NCBI GenBank assembly: GCA_029960065.1
Contig: JASCOF010000002.1
Location: 744,001 to 808,000, forward strand
Origin: Flavobacteriaceae bacterium PS02336
GTDB taxonomy: Bacteria > Bacteroidota > Bacteroidia > Flavobacteriales > Flavobacteriaceae
Reading direction: 5' to 3'
DNA length: 64,000 nt
In this document: positions 53,620-61,961 of the stretch, piece by piece
Layout: each line of letters starts with the position of its first letter
Position numbering within the stretch: the first letter of the stretch is position 1
The notes under the pieces: model-generated
Database searches by the model: none
What the model saw: the letters and a program-made list of their open reading frames with translations, nothing else
Told to the model about the DNA's origin: nothing
Program-made: the position numbers and the translations under genes

Positions 53620-54423
53620 CTACATGATTTTTAAATCAGTATAAACATTTTTATTTTTTGAAATTCGAAAAGTTATTGAAGTAGTGAATCCTTGATAAGT
53701 TGGGATTTTTTCTTTGTTATATGGAAATGAATAGCCGAAACCTAAATCTATACTATTTAATAAAGTTAAACCACTCACCACATAAGCGTTTTTGGAAGAG
53801 CTCCCAGCTTTTACAAATAGAAAATTTTCGGTATTGTATGATAAGTGTATATCAGGAAGACCATAATATTTACCATTGTAGCTGTTAGTAATTCCATATC
53901 CTGCGCCAAAAAAAAGTTTGTTTTTATCTCTGCATTCCAAACAAAATTCTAGACCGGTAGTTAGAATACTTTTATCGGCAATTGAATAATTTAAATAAAA
54001 GATTGGCCATTCTGGAAATTTAAATTTCGGTTCGCAGCAGTTTTCCTTGTAGTTAAATTCCCTTACGGCAATTGTGTTTTCATTTTCACCATACCATTTT
54101 GCTTCGCCAACTAAATAGTCGCCATAATAGTCCTGTGAATAACCTTGAAACTGTATTTTATTATTTTTTAAATAATAATCCGTAATTGTAAAAAGAGAAT
54201 CAATATTCTTTATTTTATACCCTACGGCGTCTTTTGTTTTAATTTTTAAAGGCTTTATTCTGTAATATGAAGCTTTTATTTTATTGGATTCTTTCCAGTC
54301 TTTATCAAAAAAAATGGTGTCATTTTGAGCACTTACTTTAAAAGAAAATAAGAAAAGAATTGTTATAATGTAGTAAGAAAAGTGCTTTTTTTTCTCAAAA
54401 TTAGAGTTCCCAATAGCTTTCAT
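53620..54423 (-). CDS. Hypothetical secreted or barrel-like protein
   Basis: A 267-residue protein starting at ATG 54423. KHFSYYIITILFLFSFKVSAQ is a signal peptide. The C-terminal half has alternating aromatic strands (FFGAGYGITNSYNGKYYGLPDIHLSYNTENFLFVKAGSS, LGFGYSFPYN), suggesting a small outer-membrane barrel. An in-frame extension to 54591 would run through the rng terminator and is rejected. No family recognised. AT content is high. It converges with pbpC. Confidence 0.75.
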   Translation of the reverse strand: MKAIGNSNFEKKKHFSYYIITILFLFSFKVSAQNDTIFFDKDWKESNKIKASYYRIKPLKIKTKDAVGYKIKNIDSLFTITDYYLKNNKIQFQGYSQDYYGDYLVGEAKWYGENENTIAVREFNYKENCCEPKFKFPEWPIFYLNYSIADKSILTTGLEFCLECRDKNKLFFGAGYGITNSYNGKYYGLPDIHLSYNTENFLFVKAGSSSKNAYVVSGLTLLNSIDLGFGYSFPYNKEKIPTYQGFTTSITFRISKNKNVYTDLKIM

Positions 54424-54525
54424 ATATGGTTGTTTAAAATTAATCAAACATACTTTAGTTGTAAAAATTTTATAGACGTTACGAGCTTTTTTTATGTTAT
54501 TATAAGACAAAAGCACATTAAAAAA

Positions 54526-54572
54526 AAGGCACAAAAAAACCGTCTCGTTTTTTAACGAGACGGTTGTTTGTT
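54526..54572 (-). terminator. Terminator of rng
   Basis: On the minus strand AACCGTCTCGTT and AACGAGACGGTT pair, followed by TTTTTTTG. It overlaps nothing coding. Confidence 0.85.
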
Positions 54573-54574
54573 TT

Positions 54575-56119
54575 TTATTCTGAAATAACATTTCCTTTTT
54601 TGTCGTAGAAATGATATTCTAAGTACGTGTAAGCGTCACGAGGTATGATTTTCACCCATTTCTTATGTTCAAAAAACCATTTTGAACGTAATGATGGAAA
54701 ACCTTTACTGAGGTATGCAGCCACAAATGGATGTGTATTAAGCACAACTTTATTGTGGGTTTTTAAAAGTCTTTCTAAGTCAGAGGTGATCTTGTCAATT
54801 ATTAATATTGGCGCTTCAATTTCACCATTAACTTTATTTGGATCTTCTTCTCTAGTTTTAATATTAACTTCTGGTCTTACTCGCTGTCTCGTAATTTGGA
54901 CGAGTCCAAATTTACTTGGCGGTAATATTTTATGCTTTGCTTTATCGTCGCTCATTTCTTCTCGCAAGAAGTCGAACAAAACTTTCCTGTTTTCAGGATT
55001 AGACATATCGATAAAATCAACAACTATAATTCCACCCATATCTCGCAGACGTAATTGTCTGGCGATCTCTGCAGCGGCAATCATATTTACTTCCATGGCG
55101 GTGTCTTCCTGGTTGGTTGCTTTATTAGAACGATTTCCACTATTTACGTCTATAACGTGAAGAGCTTCAGTGTGTTCTATGATAAGATAAGCACCTTTAC
55201 TCATGGAAACAGTTCTGCCAAAAGAAGTTTTGATTTGTCTCTCTATATTGTATTTCTCAAAAATCGGAGTGTCATTTGATTGATAAAACTTAACAATCGA
55301 TTGTTTTGAAGGTGCAATTTCCTGCAGATATTCCTTCGTTTGATGGTACAACTCTTCATCATCTATTTGAATACCGCTAAAGGTATCGTTAAATACATCT
55401 CTTAATATTGAAGAAGCTCTGTTAAGCTCTCCTAATACTTTTGATGGATGATGAGCAGTTGGTAATTTTTTACACATTGCAGACCATCTGCCAAGCAGGT
55501 TCTGCAAATCTTTTTCTAATTCGGCTACGTTTTTGCCTTCGGCTACTGTGCGAACAATAACACCAAATCCTTTAGGTTTGATCGATAGAACAAGTTTTTT
55601 TAGACGATCCTTTTCTTTTTTGTCTTCTATTTTTTGAGAAATAGAAACACGATCAGAGAAAGGAACTAGAACGATAAATCTTCCGGCCAATGAAAGTTCA
55701 GCACTTATTCTTGGGCCTTTGGTTGATATAGGTTCTTTAACTACTTGAACTAAGACAGATTGATTGGCACTTAAAATATCAGTAATGATGCCATCTTTGT
55801 CAATCTCTTTTTCAAACTGAAAGGTTTTTAGGGAGAAATCTTTTAATTTACCTGCGCTTACAAGTTTTATGAATTTCAGTTGGGAAGCTAGATTTGGACC
55901 CAAATCGTGATAATGTAAAAAGGCATCTTTTTCAAAGCCTACATTTACAAAAGCGGCATTAAGTCCTGCAACTGGTTTTCTGATTTTGGCAATAAAAATA
56001 TCACCAACCTGAAAATTGCTTTTTTCTTCTTCTTTGTGTAATTCAATTAGTTTTCCATCTTTTAATAAGGCAAAATCTACTGCTTCAGAACTAGATCTAA
56101 TGATTAATTCTTTATTCAC
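54575..56119 (-). CDS. rng: Ribonuclease G/E
   Basis: A 514-residue endoribonuclease. An S1 domain (FQVGDIFIAKIRKPVAGLNAAFVNVG) is followed by the catalytic DNase-I-like part with LHVIDVNSGNR and GGIIVVDFIDM, which carry the metal-binding Asp residues. LVQITRQR precedes the C-terminal zinc-link region. It matures 16S rRNA and degrades mRNA. Downstream of HU and the 30-residue ribosomal protein. Confidence 0.94.
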   Translation of the reverse strand: MNKELIIRSSSEAVDFALLKDGKLIELHKEEEKSNFQVGDIFIAKIRKPVAGLNAAFVNVGFEKDAFLHYHDLGPNLASQLKFIKLVSAGKLKDFSLKTFQFEKEIDKDGIITDILSANQSVLVQVVKEPISTKGPRISAELSLAGRFIVLVPFSDRVSISQKIEDKKEKDRLKKLVLSIKPKGFGVIVRTVAEGKNVAELEKDLQNLLGRWSAMCKKLPTAHHPSKVLGELNRASSILRDVFNDTFSGIQIDDEELYHQTKEYLQEIAPSKQSIVKFYQSNDTPIFEKYNIERQIKTSFGRTVSMSKGAYLIIEHTEALHVIDVNSGNRSNKATNQEDTAMEVNMIAAAEIARQLRLRDMGGIIVVDFIDMSNPENRKVLFDFLREEMSDDKAKHKILPPSKFGLVQITRQRVRPEVNIKTREEDPNKVNGEIEAPILIIDKITSDLERLLKTHNKVVLNTHPFVAAYLSKGFPSLRSKWFFEHKKWVKIIPRDAYTYLEYHFYDKKGNVISE

Positions 56120-56369
56120 ACTGTAAATTTTTATCTGTTTTTTCAGAAAATAGAGAAAAGAGAGAAGAGTATAGATTCAAAAAAATCTAAAATCTTAAGT
56201 CTAAAATCTAAAATCTTATCTACAGATGGATTAAACAATATTTTTAACAGGTATTGAACCCGGGGAAAAGAAGATTAATAGAGAATAGAACAAAGAGAAT
56301 AGACTTTTACGTCTATATTCTATTTTCTTTACTCTTTCATCTTTTTTCAATTTCAATGAACGTTTAAAA

Positions 56370-56402
56370 AGAAAAAAGTAGTTTAAAACTACTTTTTCTT
56401 TT
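56370..56402 (-). terminator. Terminator overlapping the end of the mS38-like gene
   Basis: On the minus strand AAAAAGTAGTTTTAAACTACTTTTTT. The stop codon TAG (56389-56391) lies inside the 5' arm of the stem. Confidence 0.7.
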
Positions 56403-56481
56403 TGTGGCGGTTAGCTCTCGCTCTTTTCTTACGTTTGTGAGTAGCTACCTTATGTCTCTTTCTTTTTTTACCACTTGGCAT
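56389..56481 (-). CDS. 30-residue mS38/bS22-like ribosomal protein (AURKAIP1/COX24 domain)
   Basis: The protein is MPSGKKRKRHKVATHKRKKR followed by ARANRHKKKK, with two thirds Lys/Arg/His. It was too short for ordinary ORF lists. The KKRKRHKVATHKRKKR pattern matches the AURKAIP1/COX24 domain, the mitochondrial small-subunit protein mS38, whose bacterial relative bS22 binds 16S rRNA. It sits between HU and rng, a fixed layout in Bacteroidota to my recollection. Confidence 0.85.
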   Translation of the reverse strand: MPSGKKRKRHKVATHKRKKRARANRHKKKK

Positions 56482-56508
56482 ATCGTGTCTGATTTATGTT
56501 AATTAATA

Positions 56509-56799
56509 TTATTTTGCTTCGTTGTTCGTTTTAACTCCTTCTACAAAAACTTTTGCAGGTTTAAACGCAGGAATGTTGTGTGCTGGAATCTTAATTGTAG
56601 TGTTTTTAGAAATGTTTCTTCCAGTTTTTTCAGCTCTAGTTTTAACGATAAAACTACCAAAACCTCTTAGGTAAACATTGTCTCCAGTTTCTAAAGAAGT
56701 CTTAACTTCTTCCATAAAAGTTTCTACTGTTGCTTGAACGTCTCCTTTTTCAAGACCTAGTTTCTCTGAAATCTTCGCTACGATATCTGCTTTCGTCAT
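56509..56799 (-). CDS. HU family DNA-binding protein
   Basis: A 96-residue histone-like protein. MTKADIVAKISEKLGLEKGDVQ opens the helical half and GFGSFIVKTRAEKTGRNISKNTTIKIPAHNIPAFKPAK covers the beta-arm and the GR-N conserved tip. It bends DNA. Its perfect -7 element is at 56849-56856. Confidence 0.95.
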   Translation of the reverse strand: MTKADIVAKISEKLGLEKGDVQATVETFMEEVKTSLETGDNVYLRGFGSFIVKTRAEKTGRNISKNTTIKIPAHNIPAFKPAKVFVEGVKTNNEAK

Positions 56800-56848
56800 T
56801 TTCTTTCCTATTTTATTTTATAAATGGTGTACTATTTTTTTGAGTTTG

Positions 56849-56880
56849 CAAATATAGGAATTAAAAAAATAATTAATCAA
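56849..56880 (-). promoter_or_regulatory. Promoter of the HU gene
   Basis: On the minus strand TTG (56880-56878), 21 bases, TATATTTG (56856-56849). Confidence 0.65.
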
Positions 56881-56913
56881 GCTAATTCGTTAAATTTTAA
56901 TTACATAAACATT

Positions 56914-56921
56914 TACTTTTG
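56914..56921 (+). promoter_or_regulatory. -7 element of mutY
   Basis: TACTTTTG. The in-frame TTG used by a longer ORF lies inside this element, so the ATG at 56940 is the better start. Confidence 0.5.
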
Positions 56922-56939
56922 TATTCTAAGTATTTTCGA

Positions 56940-57986
56940 ATGGATTTTTCTAACATATTGATAAAATGGTATTTACAAAACAAGCGTGATTTGCCGTGGC
57001 GAAAAACGGTCGATCCGTACCAAATTTGGCTCTCAGAAATTATGTTGCAGCAGACAAGAGTTGCACAGGGAATGCCGTATTTTTTTGCATTTACCAAGGA
57101 ATTTCCTACTGTAAAAGATTTGGCTGATGCGCCAGAAGAAAAAGTTTTGAAACTTTGGCAGGGTTTGGGATATTATTCACGAGCTCGAAATCTTCATAAA
57201 ACGGCTCAATACATCGCTTACGATCTAAATGGTATTTTTCCAGACTCCTATAAAGAGCTTTTGAAACTTAAAGGCGTTGGTGAATATACAGCAGCGGCAA
57301 TTGCTTCTTTCTCTTATAACGAGTCAGTTCCTGTAGTTGATGGAAATGTGTTTCGCGTCCTGTCTCGATATTTTGATGTAGAAACAGATATTGCGATTCC
57401 GTCTGCTAAAAAAGAGTTTGCTGCTTTGGCGCAGGAAATAATGTCAAAAGATGATCCAGCTGTGTTTAATCAAGCAATAATGGAGTTTGGCGCTTTGCAA
57501 TGCGTGCCGAAAAGTCCAGATTGTACAAATTGTGATTTTAATGAAAGCTGTGCGGCTCTGCAGAAGGGAAAAGTAAGTCAGCTGCCTGTAAAGTCTAAAA
57601 AAGTAAAAGTTACCAATCGTTATTTTAATTATTTGATCTTAGAAGACAGTTTAGGCAATACTCTAATTCAAAAAAGAACAGATAAAGGAATCTGGCATAA
57701 TTTATATGAATTTCCACTTTTAGAAACACAGTCTATTGTTGATTTTGATGTGGTTTCAAAGACGGCAAAAGAAAAATTATTTCCATCATATACTATTATA
57801 GGTATAGAAGAGTGCAGTGAATCTACGGTTGTGCATAAACTTTCGCATCAGCATCTGCATATTCAATTTTGGAAAGTGAAAGTGAAAGAAAAAATTGAAA
57901 ACGGAATCGATGCTGAAAAATTAAAAACGTTTCCTTTTCCTATTGTGATTTATAATTTTATAGAAAAGCAGGAAATAAATTGCTAA
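56940..57986 (+). CDS. mutY: A/G-specific adenine glycosylase
   Basis: A 348-residue DNA repair glycosylase removing adenine opposite 8-oxoG. LPWRKTVDPYQIWLSEIMLQQTRV, the helix-hairpin-helix LLKLKGVGEYTAAAIASF with catalytic Asp in VPVVDGNVFRV, and the [4Fe-4S] cysteines in CVPKSPDCTNCDFNESC are present. The C-terminal NUDIX-like domain (TDKGIWHNLYEFPLLE) reads the oxidised base. Next to ssb, as in other Flavobacterium. Confidence 0.96.
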   Translation: MDFSNILIKWYLQNKRDLPWRKTVDPYQIWLSEIMLQQTRVAQGMPYFFAFTKEFPTVKDLADAPEEKVLKLWQGLGYYSRARNLHKTAQYIAYDLNGIFPDSYKELLKLKGVGEYTAAAIASFSYNESVPVVDGNVFRVLSRYFDVETDIAIPSAKKEFAALAQEIMSKDDPAVFNQAIMEFGALQCVPKSPDCTNCDFNESCAALQKGKVSQLPVKSKKVKVTNRYFNYLILEDSLGNTLIQKRTDKGIWHNLYEFPLLETQSIVDFDVVSKTAKEKLFPSYTIIGIEECSESTVVHKLSHQHLHIQFWKVKVKEKIENGIDAEKLKTFPFPIVIYNFIEKQEINC

Positions 57987-57993
57987 AAAAATG

Positions 57994-58001
57994 TATCTTT
58001 G
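57994..58001 (+). promoter_or_regulatory. -7 element of ssb
   Basis: TATCTTTG, perfect TAnnTTTG, 21 bases before the ATG at 58023. Confidence 0.5.
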
Positions 58002-58022
58002 GTAGAAATACCACCAAAAACT

Positions 58023-58463
58023 ATGAACGGAACATTAAATAAAGTGATGCTTATTGGCCATTTAGGCGATGATGTGAAGATGCACTATTTTGATGGAGGA
58101 AACTGCATCGGACGTTTTCAGCTGGCTACCAATGAGGTGTATATCAACAAAACGACCAATGAAAAAATAACTTCTACAGAATGGCATAATTTGGTTGTTA
58201 GAAATAAAGCAGCAGAAATCTGCGAAAAATATCTTTCTAAGGGAGATAAAATATATGTAGAAGGCAGAATTAAATCTCGCCAATGGCAGGCAGAAGATGG
58301 AACTACAAAATACACGACAGAAATTCAAGTTACTGAGTTTACTTTTTTGACTACTAAAAAAGAAACTGCTCACACAAAACAAAATCAAGATACAGAGTCA
58401 GTAAAAAACACTAACTTTGATGCTGCTAATGAAGGCCTTCCAATTAATGATCTGCCTTTCTAA
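58023..58463 (+). CDS. ssb: Single-stranded DNA-binding protein
   Basis: A 146-residue OB-fold protein. MNGTLNKVMLIGHLGDDVKMHYF opens the fold, and TEWHNLVVRNKAAEICEKYLSKGDKIYVEGRIKSRQW is conserved. The acidic tail ends GLPINDLPF, the usual interaction tip. The GTG-start extension (57999) is rejected for ATG 58023. Confidence 0.95.
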   Translation: MNGTLNKVMLIGHLGDDVKMHYFDGGNCIGRFQLATNEVYINKTTNEKITSTEWHNLVVRNKAAEICEKYLSKGDKIYVEGRIKSRQWQAEDGTTKYTTEIQVTEFTFLTTKKETAHTKQNQDTESVKNTNFDAANEGLPINDLPF

Positions 58464-58489
58464 GTGATGTTTAACTAATCTTATGCAAT

Positions 58490-59794
58490 TTGGATCCGGA
58501 GTCCGGTTTACTTTTCTCTACAAATCTAGACACTAATTTAATTATTGGTTTTGTCGGAATATTTATTTTGTTATTTCTTTCAGCTATAGTTTCAGGTGCT
58601 GAAGTTGCTCTTTTTTCTTTATCTCAGCAGGATATCGATGATACTTTAAACGATAATCAGGCAAAAGGTAAAATTATTTCCAATCTATTAGACAGACCCA
58701 AAAAACTATTAGCGACTTTGCTAGTGGCTAATAATTTTTTCAATATAGGCGTTGTTATTCTGTTTGCATATATAGGACAGAATATTTTTGCGTCTATAAG
58801 TTCAATTGCGCTTAAATTTACTTTAGAAGTTATTTTGGTAACTTTTCTTATTTTATTATTTGGCGAAGTTCTTCCAAAAGTTTATGCAAGCAGAAATAGT
58901 ATAAGTTTTGCAAAACGAGTTGCTTATCCGCTGGCATTTTTAGATAAAGTGCTTTCGCCGATAAGTCTGCCAATGCGTTCCGTTACAATCTATCTGCAAA
59001 ATAAATTAGGAAAGAAAAAAAGTAATTTTTCTGTTAATCAACTTTCTCAGGCATTAGAACTTACAGACTCGGAAGGAACATCAACCGAAGAACAGAAAAT
59101 TCTAGAAGGGATTGTTTCTTTTGGAAATACCGATACAAAACAAGTAATGAGTCCAAGAATTGATATTTTTGCATTGGAAATAGCTGAAACGTTTGCCGAA
59201 ATTTATCCTAAAATAATTGAAACCGGCTTTTCACGAATTCCAGTTTATCGCGATAATATCGATCAGATTGAAGGAGTGCTTTTTGTAAAAGATTTACTTC
59301 CTCATATCGATAAAGAAGAATTTGACTGGACAGCTTTAATTCGAGAAGCCTTTTTTGTTCCTGAGAATAAAAAACTGGATAATCTATTAAAAGATTTTCA
59401 GAGCTTAAAAAGCCACCTGGCAATTGTAGTTGATGAATATGGAGGAACATCAGGATTGGTTTCTTTGGAAGATGTGATAGAAGAAATCGTTGGTGATATA
59501 AGCGATGAGTTTGATGATGAAAATCTGAACTTTTCGCAGATTGATGAAAATAATTTTCTTTTTGAAGGAAAGATAAACCTGAAAGATTTCTACAGAATTG
59601 TAGATGTTGATGAAGATGTTTTTGAATCTCATAAGGGAGAAGCCGAAACATTGGCCGGATTTATTCTTGAGATTATAGGTAATTTTCCGAAAAAAGATCA
59701 GAAAGTGCCTTTTGAAAACTGTGTTTTTACAGTAGAGACAGTTGATAAAAAGCGCGTAAAACAAATAAAAGTAACAATAAATAAGAATGTTTAA
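58490..59794 (+). CDS. gldE: Gliding-motility protein GldE (CNNM/CorC family)
   Basis: A 434-residue membrane protein. Three or four N-terminal helices (IIGFVGIFILLFLSAIVSGAEVALFSLSQQDIDDT) form a CNNM domain, then two CBS domains (MSPRIDIFALE, ETGFSRIPVYRDNIDQIEGVLFVKDLL, VVDEYGGTSGLVSLEDVIEEIVGDI) and a CorC-HlyC domain. It is located directly upstream of gldD, as known in F. johnsoniae. The start is TTG at 58490; a nearby ATG at 58483 is out of frame. It overlaps gldD by 8 bases. Confidence 0.94.
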   Translation: MDPESGLLFSTNLDTNLIIGFVGIFILLFLSAIVSGAEVALFSLSQQDIDDTLNDNQAKGKIISNLLDRPKKLLATLLVANNFFNIGVVILFAYIGQNIFASISSIALKFTLEVILVTFLILLFGEVLPKVYASRNSISFAKRVAYPLAFLDKVLSPISLPMRSVTIYLQNKLGKKKSNFSVNQLSQALELTDSEGTSTEEQKILEGIVSFGNTDTKQVMSPRIDIFALEIAETFAEIYPKIIETGFSRIPVYRDNIDQIEGVLFVKDLLPHIDKEEFDWTALIREAFFVPENKKLDNLLKDFQSLKSHLAIVVDEYGGTSGLVSLEDVIEEIVGDISDEFDDENLNFSQIDENNFLFEGKINLKDFYRIVDVDEDVFESHKGEAETLAGFILEIIGNFPKKDQKVPFENCVFTVETVDKKRVKQIKVTINKNV

Positions 59795-60347
59795 TAGAAT
59801 ACTTTCGATAGCAGCAATTTTACTTGCATTAACAGTTTTGAGCTGTAAAAATGATGTTTTGCCAAAGCCTGCCAGTTTCCTTCGATTGGATTATCCCGAA
59901 GCGAAATACGTGAATTTTGAAAACAATTGTCCATTTGCTTTTCAAATGAATGAAGATGCGATTATAAAAGGAGAAAAAGAATGCAGTTTTGCCATTACCT
60001 ATCCAAAGATGAAGGCAACAATTTATTTGACATACAAACCTGTAAATGGCAATATTGATAAATTGTTAAGAGATGCTCAAAAACTAACGTATGAGCATGT
60101 TATTAAAGCCGATGATATTCTGGAACAGCCGTATTTGAATCCGCAGAAAAAGGTATACGGAATGTTTTATCAAGTTGACGGAAACGCAGCGACAAATTCT
60201 CAATTTTATGTTACCGATAGTACAAAACACTTTTTAATTGGTTCGATGTACTTTTATGCGAAACCAAATTTTGACTCAATTATGCCTGCTGCAAGTTATG
60301 TTAAAAACGATATGCAGCGTTTGATGGAAACGTTGAAATGGAAATAG
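59787..60347 (+). CDS. gldD: Gliding-motility lipoprotein GldD
   Basis: A 186-residue lipoprotein with signal ILSIAAILLALTVLSC (Cys20). KPASFLRLDYPEAKYVNFENNCPFAFQMNEDA and FYVTDSTKHFLIGSMYFYAKPNFDSIMPA are GldD features. It is needed for gliding and type IX secretion in F. johnsoniae. Its ATG lies inside the end of gldE, so expression is coupled. Confidence 0.95.
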   Translation: MFNRILSIAAILLALTVLSCKNDVLPKPASFLRLDYPEAKYVNFENNCPFAFQMNEDAIIKGEKECSFAITYPKMKATIYLTYKPVNGNIDKLLRDAQKLTYEHVIKADDILEQPYLNPQKKVYGMFYQVDGNAATNSQFYVTDSTKHFLIGSMYFYAKPNFDSIMPAASYVKNDMQRLMETLKWK

Positions 60348-60356
60348 ATAAAATAT

Positions 60357-60384
60357 AAAAGGATCCAAATTGGATCCTTTTTTT
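60357..60384 (+). terminator. Terminator of the gld operon
   Basis: AAAAGGATCCAAATTGGATCCTTTT, perfect stem plus T-run; may serve the convergent HMA gene too. Confidence 0.9.
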
Positions 60385-60401
60385 ATGACATAATTTCGAA
60401 T

Positions 60402-60779
60402 TTAAGACTTAAAATTCGAAACCTTATATGTTTTTCCGTCTCCCGTTTCTTGAACCACTTTTGTCAAAGATTCTGAGTTTTGGATTGTTTTGTCAAAACT
60501 TACGGTTGCTGTTTTTTTGTCAAAATCAACTGTTGCCTTATCAACTCCGTCAAGATTTGCTAATTCTTCTTCGATTGTTTTAGCACATCCAACAGCACAA
60601 GTCATTCCGTCAATTGTAAAACTTGCTGTTTGCAGGTTTTCTGCAGCAATTGGTTTGTGTTCTTTTGGAGCACTTTTTTCAGCATTTACAACTTGAAGGC
60701 TTTTATCTTCTTCTTTTTTACAGCCAACGAATACCAAACCAGCGATTGTTGCGGCGATTAAGATTTTTGAAATTTTCAT
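60402..60779 (-). CDS. HMA-domain lipoprotein with CxxxC spacing
   Basis: A 125-residue lipoprotein: Cys20 after IAATIAGLVFVGC, a polar linker, then a heavy-metal-associated domain from about 50. The metal loop is GMTCAVGCAKTIEEEL, where the cysteines (61, 65) are three residues apart instead of two. The rest (LDGVDKATVDFDKKTATVSFD) is ordinary HMA. It may bind copper or another soft metal in the periplasm. A perfect -7 element (TAATTTTG) is at 60815-60822 on the minus strand. Confidence 0.9.
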   Translation of the reverse strand: MKISKILIAATIAGLVFVGCKKEEDKSLQVVNAEKSAPKEHKPIAAENLQTASFTIDGMTCAVGCAKTIEEELANLDGVDKATVDFDKKTATVSFDKTIQNSESLTKVVQETGDGKTYKVSNFKS

Positions 60780-60880
60780 TATATATAAATTTTAAATTGC
60801 TAATTGATTGTTTGCAAAATTAATAAAAACAGAGCGGTCAGTTCGTAAAATAATTACAAATTTGCAGTAAAACTTGATTT

Positions 60881-61747
60881 ATGGAAACAAAGCAGTTAAA
60901 ATGGTTATACTTATCGATTCTTTCGCTTATCTGGGGAAGTTCTTTTATTTTGATTAAAAAGGGATTGATTGGTTTAACTGCTATCCAAGTCGGTTCATTC
61001 CGAATCATTTTTGCCGCTTTATTTTTATTGATTGTTGGATTTAATAGTCTAAGAAAAATTTCTAGACAGCAATGGAAGTATGTAGCAATAACTTCTCTCT
61101 TTGGAACTTTTATGCCGGCATATCTTTTTGCAATTGCTGAAACGCAGGTTGAAAGTTCGATTGTGGCAATATTGAATTCCCTTACGCCTTTAAATACATT
61201 AATTTTAGGAATAATAGCTTTTGGGATTCAGTTTCAGAAAAGACAGGTTTTAGGGGTTTTTATTGGGCTTGTTGGATGTCTATTGTTGGTTTTAAGCGGC
61301 GATTCTGCGGGAGGAACTCAAAACTATGGATATGTTTTATTGGTGGTAATTGCAACTTTGAGTTACGCAATTAATGTCAATTTGATTAAAAAATATCTGC
61401 ATGATTTGAATTCATTAAGTATTACAACAGGAAATTTTGCCATTCTTTTTCTGCCAGCATTAATTATTTTAAGCACAACAGATATCAGTCAAAAAATACA
61501 TTTAGTAGAGACACAGCATTCTATGTTTTTTGTTCTGATTTTAGGAGTTTTAGGAACAGGAATTGCCAATATTCTTTTCTTTAAGCTGATTCAAATATCA
61601 TCTCCTGTTTTTGCAACATCCGTAACATATTTAATTCCAATCGTAGCATTTTTTTGGGGATTACTAGATAATGAAATACTGACACCAATCCAGTCAGTTG
61701 GAGCCTTTGTTATTTTGATTGGAGTGTATTTGTCGGCTAAGAAGTGA
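60881..61747 (+). CDS. EamA family (DMT) permease
   Basis: A 288-residue protein with about ten membrane helices in two EamA repeats. WLYLSILSLIWGSSFILIKKGL opens repeat 1 and NYGYVLLVVIATLSYAINVNLIKKYL repeat 2; VTYLIPIVAFFWGLLDNE is the conserved helix near the end. The family exports metabolites or amino acids. Substrate unknown. Divergent from the HMA gene. Confidence 0.92.
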   Translation: METKQLKWLYLSILSLIWGSSFILIKKGLIGLTAIQVGSFRIIFAALFLLIVGFNSLRKISRQQWKYVAITSLFGTFMPAYLFAIAETQVESSIVAILNSLTPLNTLILGIIAFGIQFQKRQVLGVFIGLVGCLLLVLSGDSAGGTQNYGYVLLVVIATLSYAINVNLIKKYLHDLNSLSITTGNFAILFLPALIILSTTDISQKIHLVETQHSMFFVLILGVLGTGIANILFFKLIQISSPVFATSVTYLIPIVAFFWGLLDNEILTPIQSVGAFVILIGVYLSAKK

Positions 61748-61794
61748 TTTGATTGTGGAATGTTAATTGTAAAACGTAAAATGTAATTTTATGT

Positions 61795-61865
61795 ACATGT
61801 CACCCTAAGCGGAGTCGAAGGGCGTGCCAATTGGAACGAGGCTTCGACTTCGCTCAGCCTGACAA
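61795..61865. repeat. Inverted repeat with AAGCGGAGTCGAAGG / CTTCGACTTCGCTCAGC ends
   Basis: TGTCACCCTAAGCGGAGTCG at the left and CGACTTCGCTCAGCCTGACA at the right are near complements (a few mismatches), around a GCC-AATTGG-type centre. No ORF. A REP-like unit. Confidence 0.65.
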
Positions 61866-61884
61866 ACTTTATAAATAAAAAAAA

Positions 61885-61915
61885 GCTTTGTCAAAGTTTT
61901 AAACTTTGACAAAGC
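61885..61915. repeat. Palindrome CTTTGTCAAAG-TTTTAAA-CTTTGACAAAG, copy 2
   Basis: Nearly identical to 25542-25572, with flanks GC on both sides. It lies just after the M16 stop on the minus strand and could end its transcript. Confidence 0.7.
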
Positions 61916-61919
61916 CTTC

Positions 61920-61961
61920 AAAAAATCTTAGAACCTCAGTATCTTAGAGTCTTAGTATCTT
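61920..61961. repeat. CTTAG-phrase repeat after the M16 gene
   Basis: AATCTTAGAACCTCAGTATC and TTAGAGTCTTAGTATC, close to the phrase at 19480-19520. Confidence 0.55.

Noticed and set aside
54424..54591. N-terminal extension of the hypothetical protein at 53620
   Set aside because: It runs through the rng terminator and puts the signal peptide in the middle of the protein. ATG 54423 gives a proper signal peptide.
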